DNA of 64,000 bases from Gymnothorax reevesii (lineage: Eukaryota; Chordata; Actinopteri; Anguilliformes; Muraenidae). A program made the position numbers and the translations under genes. The DNA lies in the NCBI GenBank assembly GCA_029721435.1, contig CM056582.1:40320611-40384610 (forward strand), in the 5' to 3' direction. Below, piece after piece: positions 1 through 11,548 of the stretch; position 1 is the first letter of the stretch, and every line of letters begins with the position of its first letter. The notes below the pieces were generated by a model, which did no database searches, was not told the origin of the DNA, and saw nothing but the letters and a program-made list of their open reading frames with translations.

Positions 1-1377
1 AAAAGTGCAGACAATCAGATTTAATTAATGCATTCACATTTATATCTAAATGGTCTTGGGAATTTTTTATTTGAGCCCTTTTTAACACACCAAAGCCCAG
101 CGTCCCCCAAGCAGTAAAAACGGTGTTGCGCGATTTTCAATGTCCTGAGTCTCTGACCCTTCAACGCGTAATTGCTGTCAAGCTGTTCCTGTTTTAGATC
201 TTGGTGACTGAATTATCAAGACCTATATATACGCCTCTAATTAATAAGAAATTATTAGGAAATGACAGAGATCACTGATGAGCTGATTTGTGCATTGAAA
301 ACTTACTTGAATAATGATATTGCAGAGATGAAAATATAGTTTAAAAATTCTTTATTAATTCTGAACTTTTTCTGAATTCCATCTCCTGTTTTAGCAATTT
401 TTTGAGCATTGCGACCCAATTTATTTTAAGATCTCACTTAATCAAAATGTTTTCAGTAATTCTAAAGAATAATCTATATTTACATGCAAGCGCAGTTCCA
501 CACTAGTTGCCATGATGCTATAATAATTTATTGATTAAATTACCAACGCTGCTCACGTCCAAGTGTTGGTAATTGATTAATTTCATAAATTGGTTATTAG
601 AGCATTGTGAAAGTTTGATGCTTGGAATGCATTTAAATGCATTGAAGATGCATGTCATGTGTCAAACATTCATGGTAGCAAAATTATTTATTTTTATTTA
701 TTTATTTATTTTTAAGATTTTTATAGTCCAGCTTCTAGGCAAGTTGTATTAAATTTAGAATATGAGATTGTTTGAGCAGCAGTTATCTAATGAATTAGAT
801 ATGAAATCTCAATCTTATCTAAATACCATCTTCAGCAGCATTTACCACATAACATTCTACTACTAGATGGAAAGAGAAATTTCAGTGAATTGCCGTCAAT
901 GCAATCTCATATTGTAGCCTTCTTCTCTGACTTTAAGTTATATATCTTACCAGAAATCGCAGCACAGCTCTGGGTTGCCTATTTGCCCAGTAAATTAATA
1001 CAATAAATTGTCCAATTCCTGGTCAGATACAGGTTGAGAGTTACCTACATTATGCTACTGTCACTGGGTGTAGACAGAGTTTTATTTATACATCAGCAAA
1101 CTTAACACGTGGACCTGAGTCTACAAAGCTGCATGTTTTTTTTTAAACGTTTTCTTTTCAAGGGGGTATCAAGCTGATGGGACAATGACGCAGAAAAAAA
1201 TACACCATTTTGTGAGACACAGGAAATTAGAAGCTTTGAAGGATGTTGAGGGTTTGTGTCACCATTCATGTGGATAGGAAAATGCTTGATAATTATTGCA
1301 ATGAACAATAATCCAAGCTGTGAAGAAATTGACAGCAATTCTACCAACTGATCCTTGCAACTGAGCGAATTATCAAT
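1..1377. other. AT-rich non-coding stretch
   Basis: I see no gene here. The stretch is AT-rich with short repeats, including a run of TTTA units near 690-715. A 121-codon open frame on the minus strand (1102-1467) runs into the transposon terminal repeat that follows and has no recognisable domain, so I do not call it. Confidence 0.5.
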
Positions 1378-1379
1378 TT

Positions 1380-1592
1380 TAGTGCCGTGAAAAAGTATTT
1401 GCTCCCTTCCTGAGTTCTTGTTTTTTTGCACATTTTTCACATGTAAATATTTCAGATCATCAAACAAATTTCAATATCAGACGAAGATAACCCGAGTTAA
1501 TACAAAACGCAGTTTTGAAATGGTGATTTAATTAATTAATGGGAAAAAGCTATCCAAACCTACCATGCCCTATGTGAAAAAGTAATTGTTCA
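1380..1592. mobile_element. Tc1/mariner-like long terminal repeat, left copy
   Basis: About 210 bp beginning GTGCCGTGAAAAAGTATTT and ending GCCCTATGTGAAAAAGTAAT. It is the inverted copy of the block at 8081-8292, whose outer end reads CACAGCACTGTA next to a TA. Long terminal repeats with a TA target are typical of Tc1-like elements. The interior between the two copies holds a LINE fragment, a dispersed repeat, a solo LTR and a TIR element. The two repeats are therefore either the ends of one heavily invaded element or two independent relics. Confidence 0.6.
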
Positions 1593-1867
1593 TGATACAC
1601 GTTGGTCAATGTACTTCAATACAAACTAGGTGGGGCAGGTTTACATGGCAGCAAACTTTAAAGGCTGACTTGGTGCAAGATTTCCGTAGACTAACCGGAC
1701 TTTTGAAATTTATTTATTTGAATGCGGGCCTGAGATAGAACGGGGGACAGATAGTGAACTTTTGGCATCCAAACAAAATTACACGAGACAGGCATGACAC
1801 TGATACCGTTTACAGCTAAATTAGCGATTTTTCCTGAATAACCTCAATCAATTATCCTATTTTCTCC

Positions 1868-2865
1868 AACAGAATCGCCTCCTTGATCCCCACCAGTCTG
1901 GCTTCCGAGCTGGCCACTAAACGGAGACTGCTCTTCTGTCTGTTATGGATGCACTCGCCACGGCTCGTGCTTTGTCACTCTCTTCTGCTCTGATTCGTCT
2001 AGACCTGTCTGCTGCTTTTGACACTGTCAACTACCAACTCCTGATCTCCACTCTGGCAGAGATGGCGGTTTCCGAGACTGCTCTCTCTCGGTTTGTCTCG
2101 GATCTGGCTGGCAGGACATACCAGGTGTCCTGAATGGGATCTGTCTCCCCCTCACTACGGGCGTCCCTCAGGGATCTGTCCTCGGGCCCTTGCTGTAGTC
2201 TATTTACATGAGTCTCTTGGAAATGTTATCCCACGGTTTCTCTTACCACTGTTATGTTGATGACACTCAACTTTTCCTCTCTTTTCCCCTTCTGACACAC
2301 AGGTCCAGGGAAGAATTTCAGCTTGCCTGGCAGACATCTCTACTTGGATGGCCAGACATCATCTGAAGTTCAACCCTGAGAAGACGGAGCTCCTCTTCAT
2401 CCCGCACTGATCCTCCCCTCCTCAACAGCTTGTCATCACCGTTGATGGCACTGCAGTAGCTGCTACCTGCTCTACGAGAACCTGGGGGTCGTCCTCGACA
2501 ACCAACTGGACTTCAAGAAGCATGTCACAGCTGTAACATAGTCCTGCAGATTTCTTCTGTACAACATCAGAAGGATTCGACCTTACCTGACCACCTACTC
2601 AGCCCAGCTCTTTATCCAAGCCGCCGTGATCTCCTGTTTAGATTGCTGCAACTCCTTGCTGGCTGGGCTACCATCCAGTGGCCTCCTACCCTGCAGATCA
2701 TTGAGAATGCAGCTGCTCGTCTGGTATTCAACCTCCCGAAGTTCTCCCATATGACTCCCCTGCTAAGATCCTTGCACTGGCTGCCGAGTTAGATTCAGAG
2801 TCCTAACTCTGGCCTATGCTGCAGCAAACAAGACAGCCCCTACCTATCTGCAAGAGCTGATGATC
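1868..2865 (+). pseudogene. L2-like LINE reverse transcriptase fragment
   Basis: Conceptual translation in shifting frames gives a non-LTR reverse transcriptase. QSGFRAGH-like residues are followed by LDLSAAFDTVNYQLL (RT motif with the first catalytic Asp), then CYVDDTQLF (second catalytic motif, Tyr-x-Asp-Asp), then an HHLKFNPEKTELLFI block. The C-terminal thumb-like part reads YCNSLLAGL and LRSLHWLP. This order matches the L2/CR1 side of vertebrate LINEs. Frame changes and stops (for example TGA after the block near 2132, and frame shifts around 2200-2400) make it dead. Only the 3' part of the element is present, as expected for a 5'-truncated copy. There is no neighbouring endonuclease domain. 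Confidence 0.85.
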
Positions 2866-3734
2866 CCAAGGGCGCCATAAGGGAGGGGTAACCACTGACG
2901 ATTCTGGGGACCCAGCATTCACAGGGGCCCCACAGAGGATACTGTTATTATTATAAACATTTGTAAATAAAATATATGGACACTTAAATTTCATATTTAA
3001 ATTTTTGTTAAATTGTTTCTCAATTTTCAACTTTTCAACCATATTTCGATCAGTTGCAATTTTCAACCAGTTTTTTATTTCGCTATTCAGATTTGCGCGT
3101 TTCTGTTTTTTTTTTTTTTTTTTTTTAAATTTGGCATCTCCAATTCCAACCGAATCTGGAAGGTCCAATTGGGGAACTATGTACAAGGCTTTTGCATATG
3201 CGACCTCCTGTTGCCAACTCAGGAGAGTGCAGACAGCTCGCGGCTCTCTTCCGAAGCATGTGCCTGTCAGCCACCGCTTCTTATACACTCATTGGTTGAA
3301 CTATCGCAAGTTCAGAACAAGGTCGGAGGATACCCAAACATAAAAAGCTTAGAATCATCCTGACGAGCACCTGGCTGGCCAACAGGAGGCGCCTAAGCAA
3401 CAAACAGAGCAACTTATATTACCCTTCCCGGCAGACCCTTCCCAATTTGCATCCCTGTAGCGCAATGGCCAATTGTGCGCTACTTCTGAAAAAGCTGCCG
3501 ACCACTGCCGAATGGTACGACCGGGGCTCGAACCTGCGCCGTGATGGACACCTCTGCTCAGGGGTGTCTTTAGGACTAAAGATTGGTGGGGCCCAGAGCT
3601 CCGCTTTAAACCCTGACTTGCACGCAATCATTCACATAATTGACTAACAATCCTTCCAGGATTTTCCTGGCTTTTTTATTGCTTTTTAAAATTTCTTGCA
3701 GTAACTTTTTCAAAAAGTGGCTATGAAAGTTGCA
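2866..3734. other. Unclassified repeat-like DNA with a Pol III B-box match
   Basis: No gene is seen. A T-run lies at about 3107-3126. On the minus strand near 3523-3540 the sequence GGTTCGAGCCCCGG matches the tRNA B-box consensus, but I cannot find a convincing A-box at the right spacing, so a SINE call would be weak. Several GGGCCCC blocks (for example near 2930 and 3588) resemble hAT termini elsewhere in the window. Confidence 0.3.
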
Positions 3735-4290
3735 ATGTCTTGGCAATGTATTTTTTTTCCATGAGAAATTTGCGTGGATTGATTGAATTTGCTTTCAATA
3801 GTTGCAATTGCGACATGCAACTTTCTTGAGGGACTGAGCAATGGAGAACACACCGGTACGGTCCGGTACATTTCGGTACGGCGGCAATCATTACTCTGGA
3901 CGTGTAATTTCGTGCATTTAAATCATCGTTATTCAGAATTGCACACAGACATTTCAAGTGGTCTTTTATTTTATTAAAATAAAACAATCATGAAGCGCCA
4001 GTTAAATCACTTGATGTGTGGAAAAGGTAGCGCAGACGTTTGAGAGCAGTTTGTCTTTCATAAAGCGTTGAACAATATTTGAGTGGCCTAAATAATTTTT
4101 CTGATCTGAATTTATCCCATTATTTAGTCATCAATAGATCTCATGGAGAGAGAAACCGTAACTTCGATTGCCAGAGGATTATTGGAAAACGTGTCAACAA
4201 CGGAAAATAACTACAAGCCAGGAACAATCACTGACGCAAAGGCATGGTCAGGGCCCCACCAATTATCACTTTCAGAGACGCCACTGCTTC
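3735..4290. repeat. Dispersed repeat, copy A (second copy at 61165-61725)
   Basis: From GTCTTGGC onward this block aligns by eye over about 550 bp with 61165-61725, in the same orientation. Shared stretches include GAAATTTGCGTGGATTG, ACACAGACATTTCAA-like text, CATGAAGCGCCAGTTAAATC and TTGAGAGCAGTTTGTCTTTC. Divergence is moderate, with substitutions and small indels. A weaker relative of its last third also lies in each unit of the tandem duplication (about 56210-56340 and 59300-59430). No coding capacity is seen. The family is not one I recognise. Confidence 0.75.
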
Positions 4291-4335
4291 TGCTTCGAAA
4301 TGCATTGCTTTAACCGAGTGAGCTATCCGGCAGCT
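4287..4335 (-). repeat. tRNA-half-like segment
   Basis: On the minus strand the text GGATAGCTCACTCGGTTAAA resembles a tRNA 5' half with an A-box. No B-box follows at the expected distance, so it is at best a truncated tRNA-derived repeat head. Confidence 0.2.
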
Positions 4336-4814
4336 AGATTTTGCGCATTTCCCAGGGTATTCAATGGAAACGCATCATCACAGTGAGGACGATGTCTGAC
4401 ATTATTTGCTCCAAAAACACAGTCTGCTTCGTGACCGGCGTAGACTGTTCATGACACACTCCTATTTGAGTCACTGAGCTGATAAGCATATGGTGGTGCC
4501 CAGGGCAGTTGCTAGGAATTCTGGGCCCCCTGACAGAATATCAGAGTGGGCCCCACCCCGACTGTTCATTGCCATTTTTACGACAATGTATCATGATGTT
4601 ATTCTTTATTTCTATTTTTCTCAGTGATCTTGGCAGTGCCTGATGCAATACACCCAATTTTTCCCTTTTTTACAATTAACAACTCAGTAAAGAGTCAGAG
4701 TATTATTATCTCAATTATGAGTTATTAGTCGTCTTACTCACATTCACTCACTCACCACCAAAAACATACTCAGATTGCTGGTGGTGAGGGTCTACTGCTG
4801 GGTCAGACTCAGAT

Positions 4815-5127
4815 TGTAAGGGTTTTCACCCTGCAGTCCCTCCCCTGCAGATTGTTCTCACCTCCACCTTAACGAGCTGCATCTGCTGCTCATTAAGGTG
4901 GAGTTGATTGTCTAGGTATATCGGGCTGGCATTAGCCAGTCCTCCTTGTCTCTGCATTCTGGATTTTATGCCCTGAGTTTTTGCTCCCCACTTCTAACTT
5001 TGTGTTTAGGTTTTTCTTTTATTAAAGTTTCTAGTTTTTTCCCAGCCTGACATTTTTTATCTTTAGGCCCATGGTCCTAGCTCCCACCAGATTGATACTT
5101 ATATCCGGCGGGAGCGAAATCATGACA
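4815..5127 (+). mobile_element. Solo LTR, TSD CAGAT
   Basis: A 313-bp block begins TGTAAGGG and ends ATCATGACA. It is flanked by perfect 5-bp direct repeats CAGAT at 4810-4814 and 5128-5132. It contains a TATA-like AGGTATATC near 4913 and a TTTTATTAAAG polyadenylation-like stretch near 5015-5025, so transcription would run on the + strand. There is no gag-pol and no second LTR, so it is a solo LTR left by recombination between the two LTRs. Its superfamily (gypsy, BEL or ERV) cannot be decided from the LTR alone. Confidence 0.75.
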
Positions 5128-5132
5128 CAGAT

Positions 5133-5362
5133 GAAGTGGCCACGGCTGATTCTGGAGTAGCAATGCATAAAGGTTTAATTGTTCCATTTCATATTGCTTT
5201 TGTAAACATTTATTAAAGTTATGTTTTATGGAACAACTGATGAAGAACTAACCTACCTAGTCTTGGAATAAACAAAATCCAAATGGGCTTCTCAGTACCA
5301 TAGCTCTAAGCACTCACTTAGCTATTGTTGAGAGGAGGGCAAGCTCTGTAAAATTACCCCCT
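5133..5362. other. Short non-coding spacer
   Basis: AT-rich spacer between the solo LTR and the following TIR element. Nothing recognised. Confidence 0.4.
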
Positions 5363-6685
5363 GGGCTCTAATTTCTTGGCGCAGCGCAGGGTGGCACAGC
5401 CCACACAGTGCTAATTTCATCCGGTGCAGCCCGCACAGTGGTAATTTTGTGCGGTGCAACACCTTGCTCAGCCACTTCGGCAATTTGGTAGACGGACGTG
5501 CGCCGAGATGGGTATGGCGGCATAGTAGGGGGAGGTGTCACATATTCATCAAGATGTAATTACAGTTTCGTAGCAAAAGTCTCCGCTGAAGTTGCGCAGA
5601 AAGCTCGCCAGCTCCAACCTGGTTTACTTTCTGTGCAGTGATAATTTGGCTGACCTGGGCACAGTGCGCACACGTCACCAAAACCTCTCAGGCAGATTTC
5701 CAGATTTTCAATGCAATAAATAATTACAGCAATCACTATGGAATGCAACTATTTGAATCAGCACATGAATTAGAGTATCTATATCGACTGTCCTGAAGTC
5801 AGATCAGAGAGAGCGAGATGTGTACATGTGGGCGCGTGAGTGCATGTGTAGGCTATGTGTGTATATGCACCGGACGCGAAACAAATATTTTGCGCGACTG
5901 ATTACATTCAAAGTCTGTCGTGCAAAAAATTTGTTTTCGCGTCCAGTGTGCAAGCGGATTAACACTATTATTGTCACTTAGTTTTTATCGTTTTTAGTGG
6001 GGGAAATACAGCCTAATTGCTATGATCTAGTACTGAGTTAAGATTACATATTGAAAATAAATGTGTAACGTATCTTGCATTGTTGTCCATGCGTGTTAAT
6101 CCCAAAATTTAAAGCAGCAACAGGGTGTAATAGTAGGAACACGCTATCCATTGTTTCTCTTCCCAGTGATGCAGGCCGAAGAAATAAATGAGCAACTGTC
6201 GTATTTCATTCCAACTTCATAGGTTTGAATGATCTGACGTGGCCTAGTTTCTTTTAAAATTCCATTCAAGTTTGCTAATGGTAATAATTTGCGAATGCCC
6301 TAGCCAGCCAGCTAACTCATATTCTTAATGCTTAATATAGGCGTAAGCGGTGCAGAAAACATGGCAGAAGTAGCAATGTAAAATGCAAAATTCACGCATC
6401 ATGCAGATATAGGACAGAGGCTTCTTTATTCCAATGTTAAAGGTGATGGGAGGAGCTCATTTGATTGAAGATTTGACTCGGCTGTGTTAAACCCACTCAG
6501 GCTTCTCCTCTCTCTTTGCCACTTGCGCCGGCAGGAGCGACAGTGGCGGGCCAGAGGAGTACTCGCGCTGGGCTGCACCAGGCACAAAATTTAAAAATAC
6601 ACCTGGATACACCCCGTTGGCGCGGCGCTCTCCTCATTCGACACACCCATGCCGTGCCTGCGCCAGGTCTACGAATTTAGAGCCC
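5363..6685. mobile_element. Non-autonomous TIR element (Harbinger-like)
   Basis: The block starts GGGCTCTAATTTCTTGGCGC and its reverse-complemented right end starts GGGCTCTAAATTCGTAGACC, so the ends form imperfect TIRs. The flanking triplets are CCT (5360-5362) and CCT (6686-6688), consistent with a 3-bp TSD, although Harbinger elements usually choose TWA. The subterminal regions are rich in GGCGCAGC- and GTGCGGTGC-like motifs. No open reading frame of note lies inside. A smaller palindrome sits at 5866-5952. Confidence 0.5.
5866..5952. repeat. Short near-perfect palindrome
   Basis: The left arm begins GCACCGGACGCGAAACAAAT and the right arm is its near reverse complement, ending in a GTTTTCGCGTCCAGTGTGC block. 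Arms are about 35 bp with a roughly 15-bp centre containing ACATTCAAAG. It would fold as a single hairpin. Confidence 0.65.
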
Positions 6686-6688
6686 CCT

Positions 6689-8080
6689 GTGTTAACAAGA
6701 CTTATGTCAACAGGCTAAAGTAGCAGTTTAGTTTTAGTTTAGTTCATGAGTAACACTCATGTAAGAAGGTGAAATTAATGTCAGCCTTGTCAAGCCTGCC
6801 TAAGGTTGCCACACTGACTGCATATACCTCGCTAGCCTATCCTAGCCTGTACTGTCACTGACAGATAGAGAGAGGCAAGTATGCAGTTACCACTCAGTAA
6901 GGATGGAAGAACGTGTCCTGCTGCTACTATTTTTTGACTACATAATGGCTGGCGAATGATGACCTTACCAATCTTTTTTGTGGATGATATAGTTAATAAC
7001 TGAGTAATGTCATTCTTGTCAGGCGATTATTTACTCAGCTGACCGCATGTTACATTAACGTAACGTTAGCAGCTGAATAACCAGCCTGAACAGCTTACAC
7101 AGCAAGCTAGTTTAATACTCTCACCTTTGTTTGAAAAGAATCTTGTAATGTTCTGGGCCCCTGATCTGTTCCAGCGCCTGCTCGCCTCTCTATTCTTTTC
7201 TAGTGTCCAGATTTGTGTGTGTGTGGGGTTTTTTTTTTTTTTTTGGACATCATATTCTTAAGGTCTGTACCCATTTGCTGCTTGAGCCTCACAAGCAAAA
7301 AATAGGAGCACAAACCATGGGCCGAACCATTTTTTTGAGAAGGGGGTTATTGAAATGTATTTCATCAATATTGCATGTCTTTGTGGCTTTGTTTTAACTC
7401 TGATGCAATCGTATGAATATTAGATCTATGCATAATTTAGTCATGGCGGCTACTGTGGGTTTTGTGGGCCCTTAGAATTGTCATCACTTTTCTCCCCTAT
7501 ACGACAGCGCTGGTGGTCGCTAGTGTACATTTGGGAGGCATTCCCAGTTTGTTTCTGAATCAGTATTGTGAACATTTGCTGCAATCGCCTAGCCCTATAT
7601 GTGCTTCCGAGGGATTGTTTTAACATTCTGACATATACTGGCCCAGCGGAGTCACATGCCGTGCCATTGACAACAACTGCAAAAATGGAAATCGCCAGAC
7701 ACCACTTGTCTTCTACTGCTGCTAGCGTCAAAACTTTCTTTTTTGCTACCTTGTGTCTGTAATTGGCGTAACAACAATATATTAAAGTTTCGTTCGGCAC
7801 CAACCTTTTATCGTAACTCCCTCTCGTTCCGAAGAATAAGTATGGAAAAGGCAAAACTTCACCCCTGAAATCTAACTTCCTGCCCAGAATCGTTAACGGC
7901 AGAGCCATGAAATTGTTACACGCGCATTTATTGGCTGGCGCTTGAGAGCCCAAGCAGGCCTCTCGAGCGCCAGCCAATCAGTGTGCATGTCTGGCAGTAA
8001 TCAGGCCTAGGTGTGAATAGTGAAATTGAACTCAAAAAATGTGGTCAATCACAGTTACTTCATGATTTAACAACGGGGGA
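6689..8080. other. Non-coding stretch with one unrecognised open frame
   Basis: This holds Tc1-like interior sequence near its right end. On the minus strand, 7977-7450 is open for 175 codons. Its translation is moderately hydrophobic and Cys-rich at the start, and I recognise no domain. It lies in an area with no other coding sign and overlaps open frames on the other strand. I treat it as doubtful. A T-run lies at 7229-7244. Confidence 0.25.
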
Positions 8081-8292
8081 CAATTACTTTTTCACATAGG
8101 GCCAGGTAGGTTTGGATAGCTTTTTTCCCCCTTAATAAATGAAATCATCATTTAAAAACTGCATTTTGTATTTACTCAGGTTACCTCTATCTAATATTAA
8201 AATTTGTTTGATGATCTGAAACATTTAAGTGTGAGAAATATGCAAAAAAATAAGAAATCAGGAAGGGGGCAAATACTTTTTCACAGCACTGT
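8081..8292. mobile_element. Tc1/mariner-like long terminal repeat, right copy
   Basis: The inverted counterpart of 1380-1592. It starts CAATTACTTTTTCACATAGG and ends TTTTTCACAGCACTG before TATATATAG. The two copies differ by scattered substitutions. The sequence between them is far longer than a normal Tc1 interior because of later insertions. Confidence 0.6.
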
Positions 8293-8560
8293 ATATATAG
8301 TTGGCATCAAGCAGCAATGTAGGTGTGGGCACTGTTGTGAGGTGAGGGCTATAGGAGGAAGTGTATGAAGGGAGGGGGTTAGGCAATGTCATCTGGTGTT
8401 CCCTCGATCCCTGAGCTCATCTATCTCTGCCGAGGTCCAGGAGGGGTCCGTGCTGCACCAGCTCCCTTGCACGTGTCACAACAAAGCAGGAGACGTTCCT
8501 GCGAAACACTAGGACAGCAGGCCTGACCCACATAGCCACTGCCCTGCTTTCTGCCTCCAC

Positions 8561-8582
8561 TGAGAGAGAGAGAGAGAGAGAA
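8561..8582. repeat. (GA)n microsatellite
   Basis: About eleven GA units within otherwise unremarkable sequence (8293-8771) that holds no gene. Confidence 0.9.
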
Positions 8583-8771
8583 CAGCCTGCTTTAAACCCT
8601 CAAGCTGGTTTCACCTGTGCATTCGCTCTAAGGATAAACTGTTCTTAGGTTGTGGTTTTGAGAATACTGAACTTTTATTGTATACCACTGAGGGCACAGT
8701 AAAATATCCAGTTTTATTATGTACAGAATGCATTCTGAGTGAATTGATTCATTGATTGATTTGGCATTTTA

Positions 8772-10408
8772 CAAGTGCTGGTCAACGAATTAGAATAATT
8801 TGAAATAGAGCAATCGTTAAATTTTCTTGATGCATTTTTTGTGCAGAAAGCAAATCAGGTGTTCACCGCGCCTGTCCTACTTGTTAAGAGTATTCCAAGA
8901 ACTCGCTACCTGTAAAAAATTTGCTCAGCTGAGCTTTCCAAAAGTCCCATTTAGGCCATTTAACTGTGACACTGTTGTTTCATTGAATTAGAATAATTCA
9001 TAAGTCATTTCATTGAAATAGAATAAGTGCTCGAATTTTTGTTTTCTGTGAAGAGTGTTCACTGTGCAGTATAAAGTCAGGGTTGAGTAGAATTTCTAAG
9101 TTGTAAAGTCAATCATGGGTAAGCAGCGCGACCTCTCAACGGGAATAGTGACTCAAATTCAAGCCCTTCGCTAACAAGGCTTGACCCAAACTAAAATTGC
9201 TGAGCAGCTCGGCATCAGCCAGTCCTCCATCTGCAAAGCTCTAAAGAAAGACTGCAGCAAGCGCACCAACTGTTCCGGCATCTGAAAAACTTCTGCTCGT
9301 GACAACAAGCAGCTGAGAAAAATCGCAGTCAGCAACCGGTTCAAGTCCACTTCTGAGCTCAGCGACTTGTGGAACGAGCAGACCGGCGCTAACGCCTCGA
9401 GATCAACCACTTGCCGTCGTCTGCGCGAACTCGGCTTCAAATCTCGCGTTCCAGCAGGAAAAACCGATGTTGAACAAGAAACAAATGGTGAAACGGCTGA
9501 AGTGGGCCAAAGAACACGGCGAGTGGACTGCTGAAGACTGGCAGAAAGTGGTCTTCAGTGATGAATCACGCTTTTGCATCTCCTTCGGTGACCAAGGTCC
9601 TCGTGTCTAGCGTTGTGGTGGCGAAATCTACTATCACGAGTGCGTAAAAAGATGCGTCAAGTCTCCCCAGAGCGTTATGGTCTGGGGATGCATGTCCGAT
9701 CGGGGTGTAGGGAAACTCTGCTTCCTCAAGAAGACTGTCAAGGCTGCCGTATACCAAGATGTTCTGGAAACGTTCCTGATTCCGACTGTTGAGGGACAGT
9801 TTGGCGAAGAAGACCTCATATTTCAATAGGATCTTGCAACGGCTCATGCGCCAAAGTCGACCAAAGATTGGTTTGCCGAAAAACAGCTTGAAGTTTTGGC
9901 ATGGCCGGCCAACTCTCCTGACCTCAATGTTATTGAAAACCGGTGGGCCATCGTCAAGCGGAAAATTCGCGACAGAAAGCCGACTACGCTGGACCAACTG
10001 AAGCAGAACATCGCCACTGCCTGGGAAGCTGTGAGTGCGGAAACTTGTGACAAGCTGGTCAAATCGATGCCGCGGAGACTTCAGGCAGTCATACAAGCCA
10101 AGGGGGCAGCCACAAAATACTGAGAAAGTGATGATTCTAATTATAATAAAAAATATTCTAATTCAGTGAAGCGGTTTCCCAATTATTCTAATTCAATAAA
10201 ACAACATTGTCACAGTTAAATGGCCTAAATGGGCCTTTTGGAAAGCTCAGCTGAGCAATTTTTTTTTACAGGTAGTGAGTTCTGTGATTACTCTAACAAG
10301 TAGAACAGGCGCGGTGAACACCTGATTTGCTTTCTGCACAAAAAATGCATCAAGAAAATTTAACGATTGCGCTATCTCAAATTATTTTAATTCGTTGACC
10401 AGCAGTTG
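8772..10408 (+). mobile_element. Tc1-family DNA transposon, complete but dead
   Basis: A 1,637-bp element flanked by TA on both sides (8770-8771 and 10409-10410). The left end reads CAAGTGCTGGTCAACGAATT and the right end is its near inverse, AATTCGTTGACCAGCAGTTG. The TIRs extend about 230 bp and include GAAAGCAAATCAGGTGTTCA-type sequence in both arms, which is the long-TIR architecture of Tc1-like elements. It contains one transposase pseudogene (9115-10123). Size, target and TIR length all fit the family. Confidence 0.93.
9115..10123 (+). pseudogene. Tc1-like transposase, DD34E, degenerate
   Basis: From ATG at 9115 to TGA at 10121-10123 the conceptual protein has an N-terminal helix-turn-helix (LTQTKIAEQLGISQSSICKA) and a second DNA-binding half. 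The DDE catalytic core follows: VVFSDESRF (first Asp), the FQ-stop-DLATAHAPKST block (second Asp), and NSPDLNVIENRWAIVK (catalytic Glu). This order and the D-to-E spacing are those of Tc1 transposases, which excise and insert the element at TA. Four in-frame stops are visible (about 9172 TAA, 9284 TGA, 9608 TAG, 9827 TAG). One extra A in the A-run near 9459 shifts the frame. The catalytic Asp and Glu codons themselves are intact. Total length is close to the usual 340 residues. Confidence 0.92.
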
Positions 10409-10410
10409 TA

Positions 10411-11079
10411 CTGTGCTTCCTTTCAAAATAGCCATTTATCAACAGCCCCTTATACATTGGAAAAGTCAGTTTACATTACATTATGGAATAATGAATGCCG
10501 GCTTTTGCTCTTATTCTTCGTTATGTGGTTCAGCCAAATGTTTGTGCATCAACTGCGACCAAACCTGCTTAGAAAACAATTATATGCAGCAAGTATGTAG
10601 ACCGTTGCCGCCCAATTGCCATAGCCATCCCCGGGAAGTTCAATAAGCAAATGTGCATTAGCCACACTGGGCGGTGGTACAAATCAGATTTAATCCAGGA
10701 CCATCCAACTGAGGAATCCAGCTGCCTATTATTGACTGCCTTCACAAATATTGAATTTCATCCAATTATATGATCAGAGGGTACAGTATTTAATGCCTAC
10801 ATATGGTAGTGGCCAGGCGTAATGTTTAGCTGCTCCAAATTTAGCATAGCCATCCTGCTAAGATTTAACATGCTAAGATCTCATTGAATGTTAATTCAGT
10901 AAATTATTTTTTAAAAGTGTCAAGCCACTCTTTTTTCAGTTTTGTTGCATTCTCTGACGTCCTGAGGGAACTGGTAATAAGTGTTCAGTTTTACTTTCCA
11001 AACAGCAGAATTCAATTCCAAACAAAGCTATTAGAGCAGGTCTGTTCTTAATTTTACCTAAATTACAAGTGAGCAGAAG
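10411..11079. other. Non-coding spacer
   Basis: No gene or repeat that I can name. Two short overlapping open frames near 10395-10646 look like chance. Confidence 0.4.
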
Positions 11080-11084
11080 AGTAT

Positions 11085-11543
11085 TGTCCTGGTTTTGGAG
11101 CTTTGAGAGCTCCTTTTGTTACTCTCTTCTGGGATGATATCGTTTTGCTCGCCATCGGATTCCTGTGCCAGCTGGCATTAATTGGGGGCGTTACCCGGAC
11201 TCTATTTAAGCTTCTGTTCTGCCTCGCTCGTATTGCTAGAGTGTCATTGTCTCCTTGGTGCTTTAGCCGGTAAGGTCTTGAGAGAGAGAGTAATGTCAGG
11301 ATCTTAGCTGCATAACAGGATTAGTGTTAACAGGATTAGTGTTAGTGAGGGAATCTTTGGTTTATTTCCCTTTTCTTTTGTTCTTTTTTTCAAGCTCGCC
11401 TGTTTTCTACCACGGATGGCGTCAGGTCCGTTGGTAGCGTGAGTCTCGTGATTTCTATCTGTTTTAGTCTCTCAGCACTCTGCTGGTTTTTCATTTTATT
11501 TCTGGCCACTGCTCTTGGCGTCCTTCTACCAACGCCCATCACA
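11085..11543 (+). mobile_element. Solo LTR, TSD AGTAT
   Basis: A 459-bp block begins TGTCCTGGTTTTGG and ends CGCCCATCACA. Perfect 5-bp repeats AGTAT flank it at 11080-11084 and 11544-11548. A TATTTAAGC TATA-like box lies near 11203-11211, so transcription would run on the + strand. A GAGAGAGAG run follows at 11281. There are no internal genes and no second LTR, so it is a solo LTR. Confidence 0.75.
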
Positions 11544-11548
11544 AGTAT

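Noticed and set aside
3005..3363. Overlapping 112-116 codon open frames
   Set aside because: They cross a poly-T run (low-complexity Phe stretches) and repeat DNA; no protein signature.
7450..7977. 175-codon open frame on minus strand as a gene
   Set aside because: No domain or splice support recognised; left as doubtful within the stretch description.
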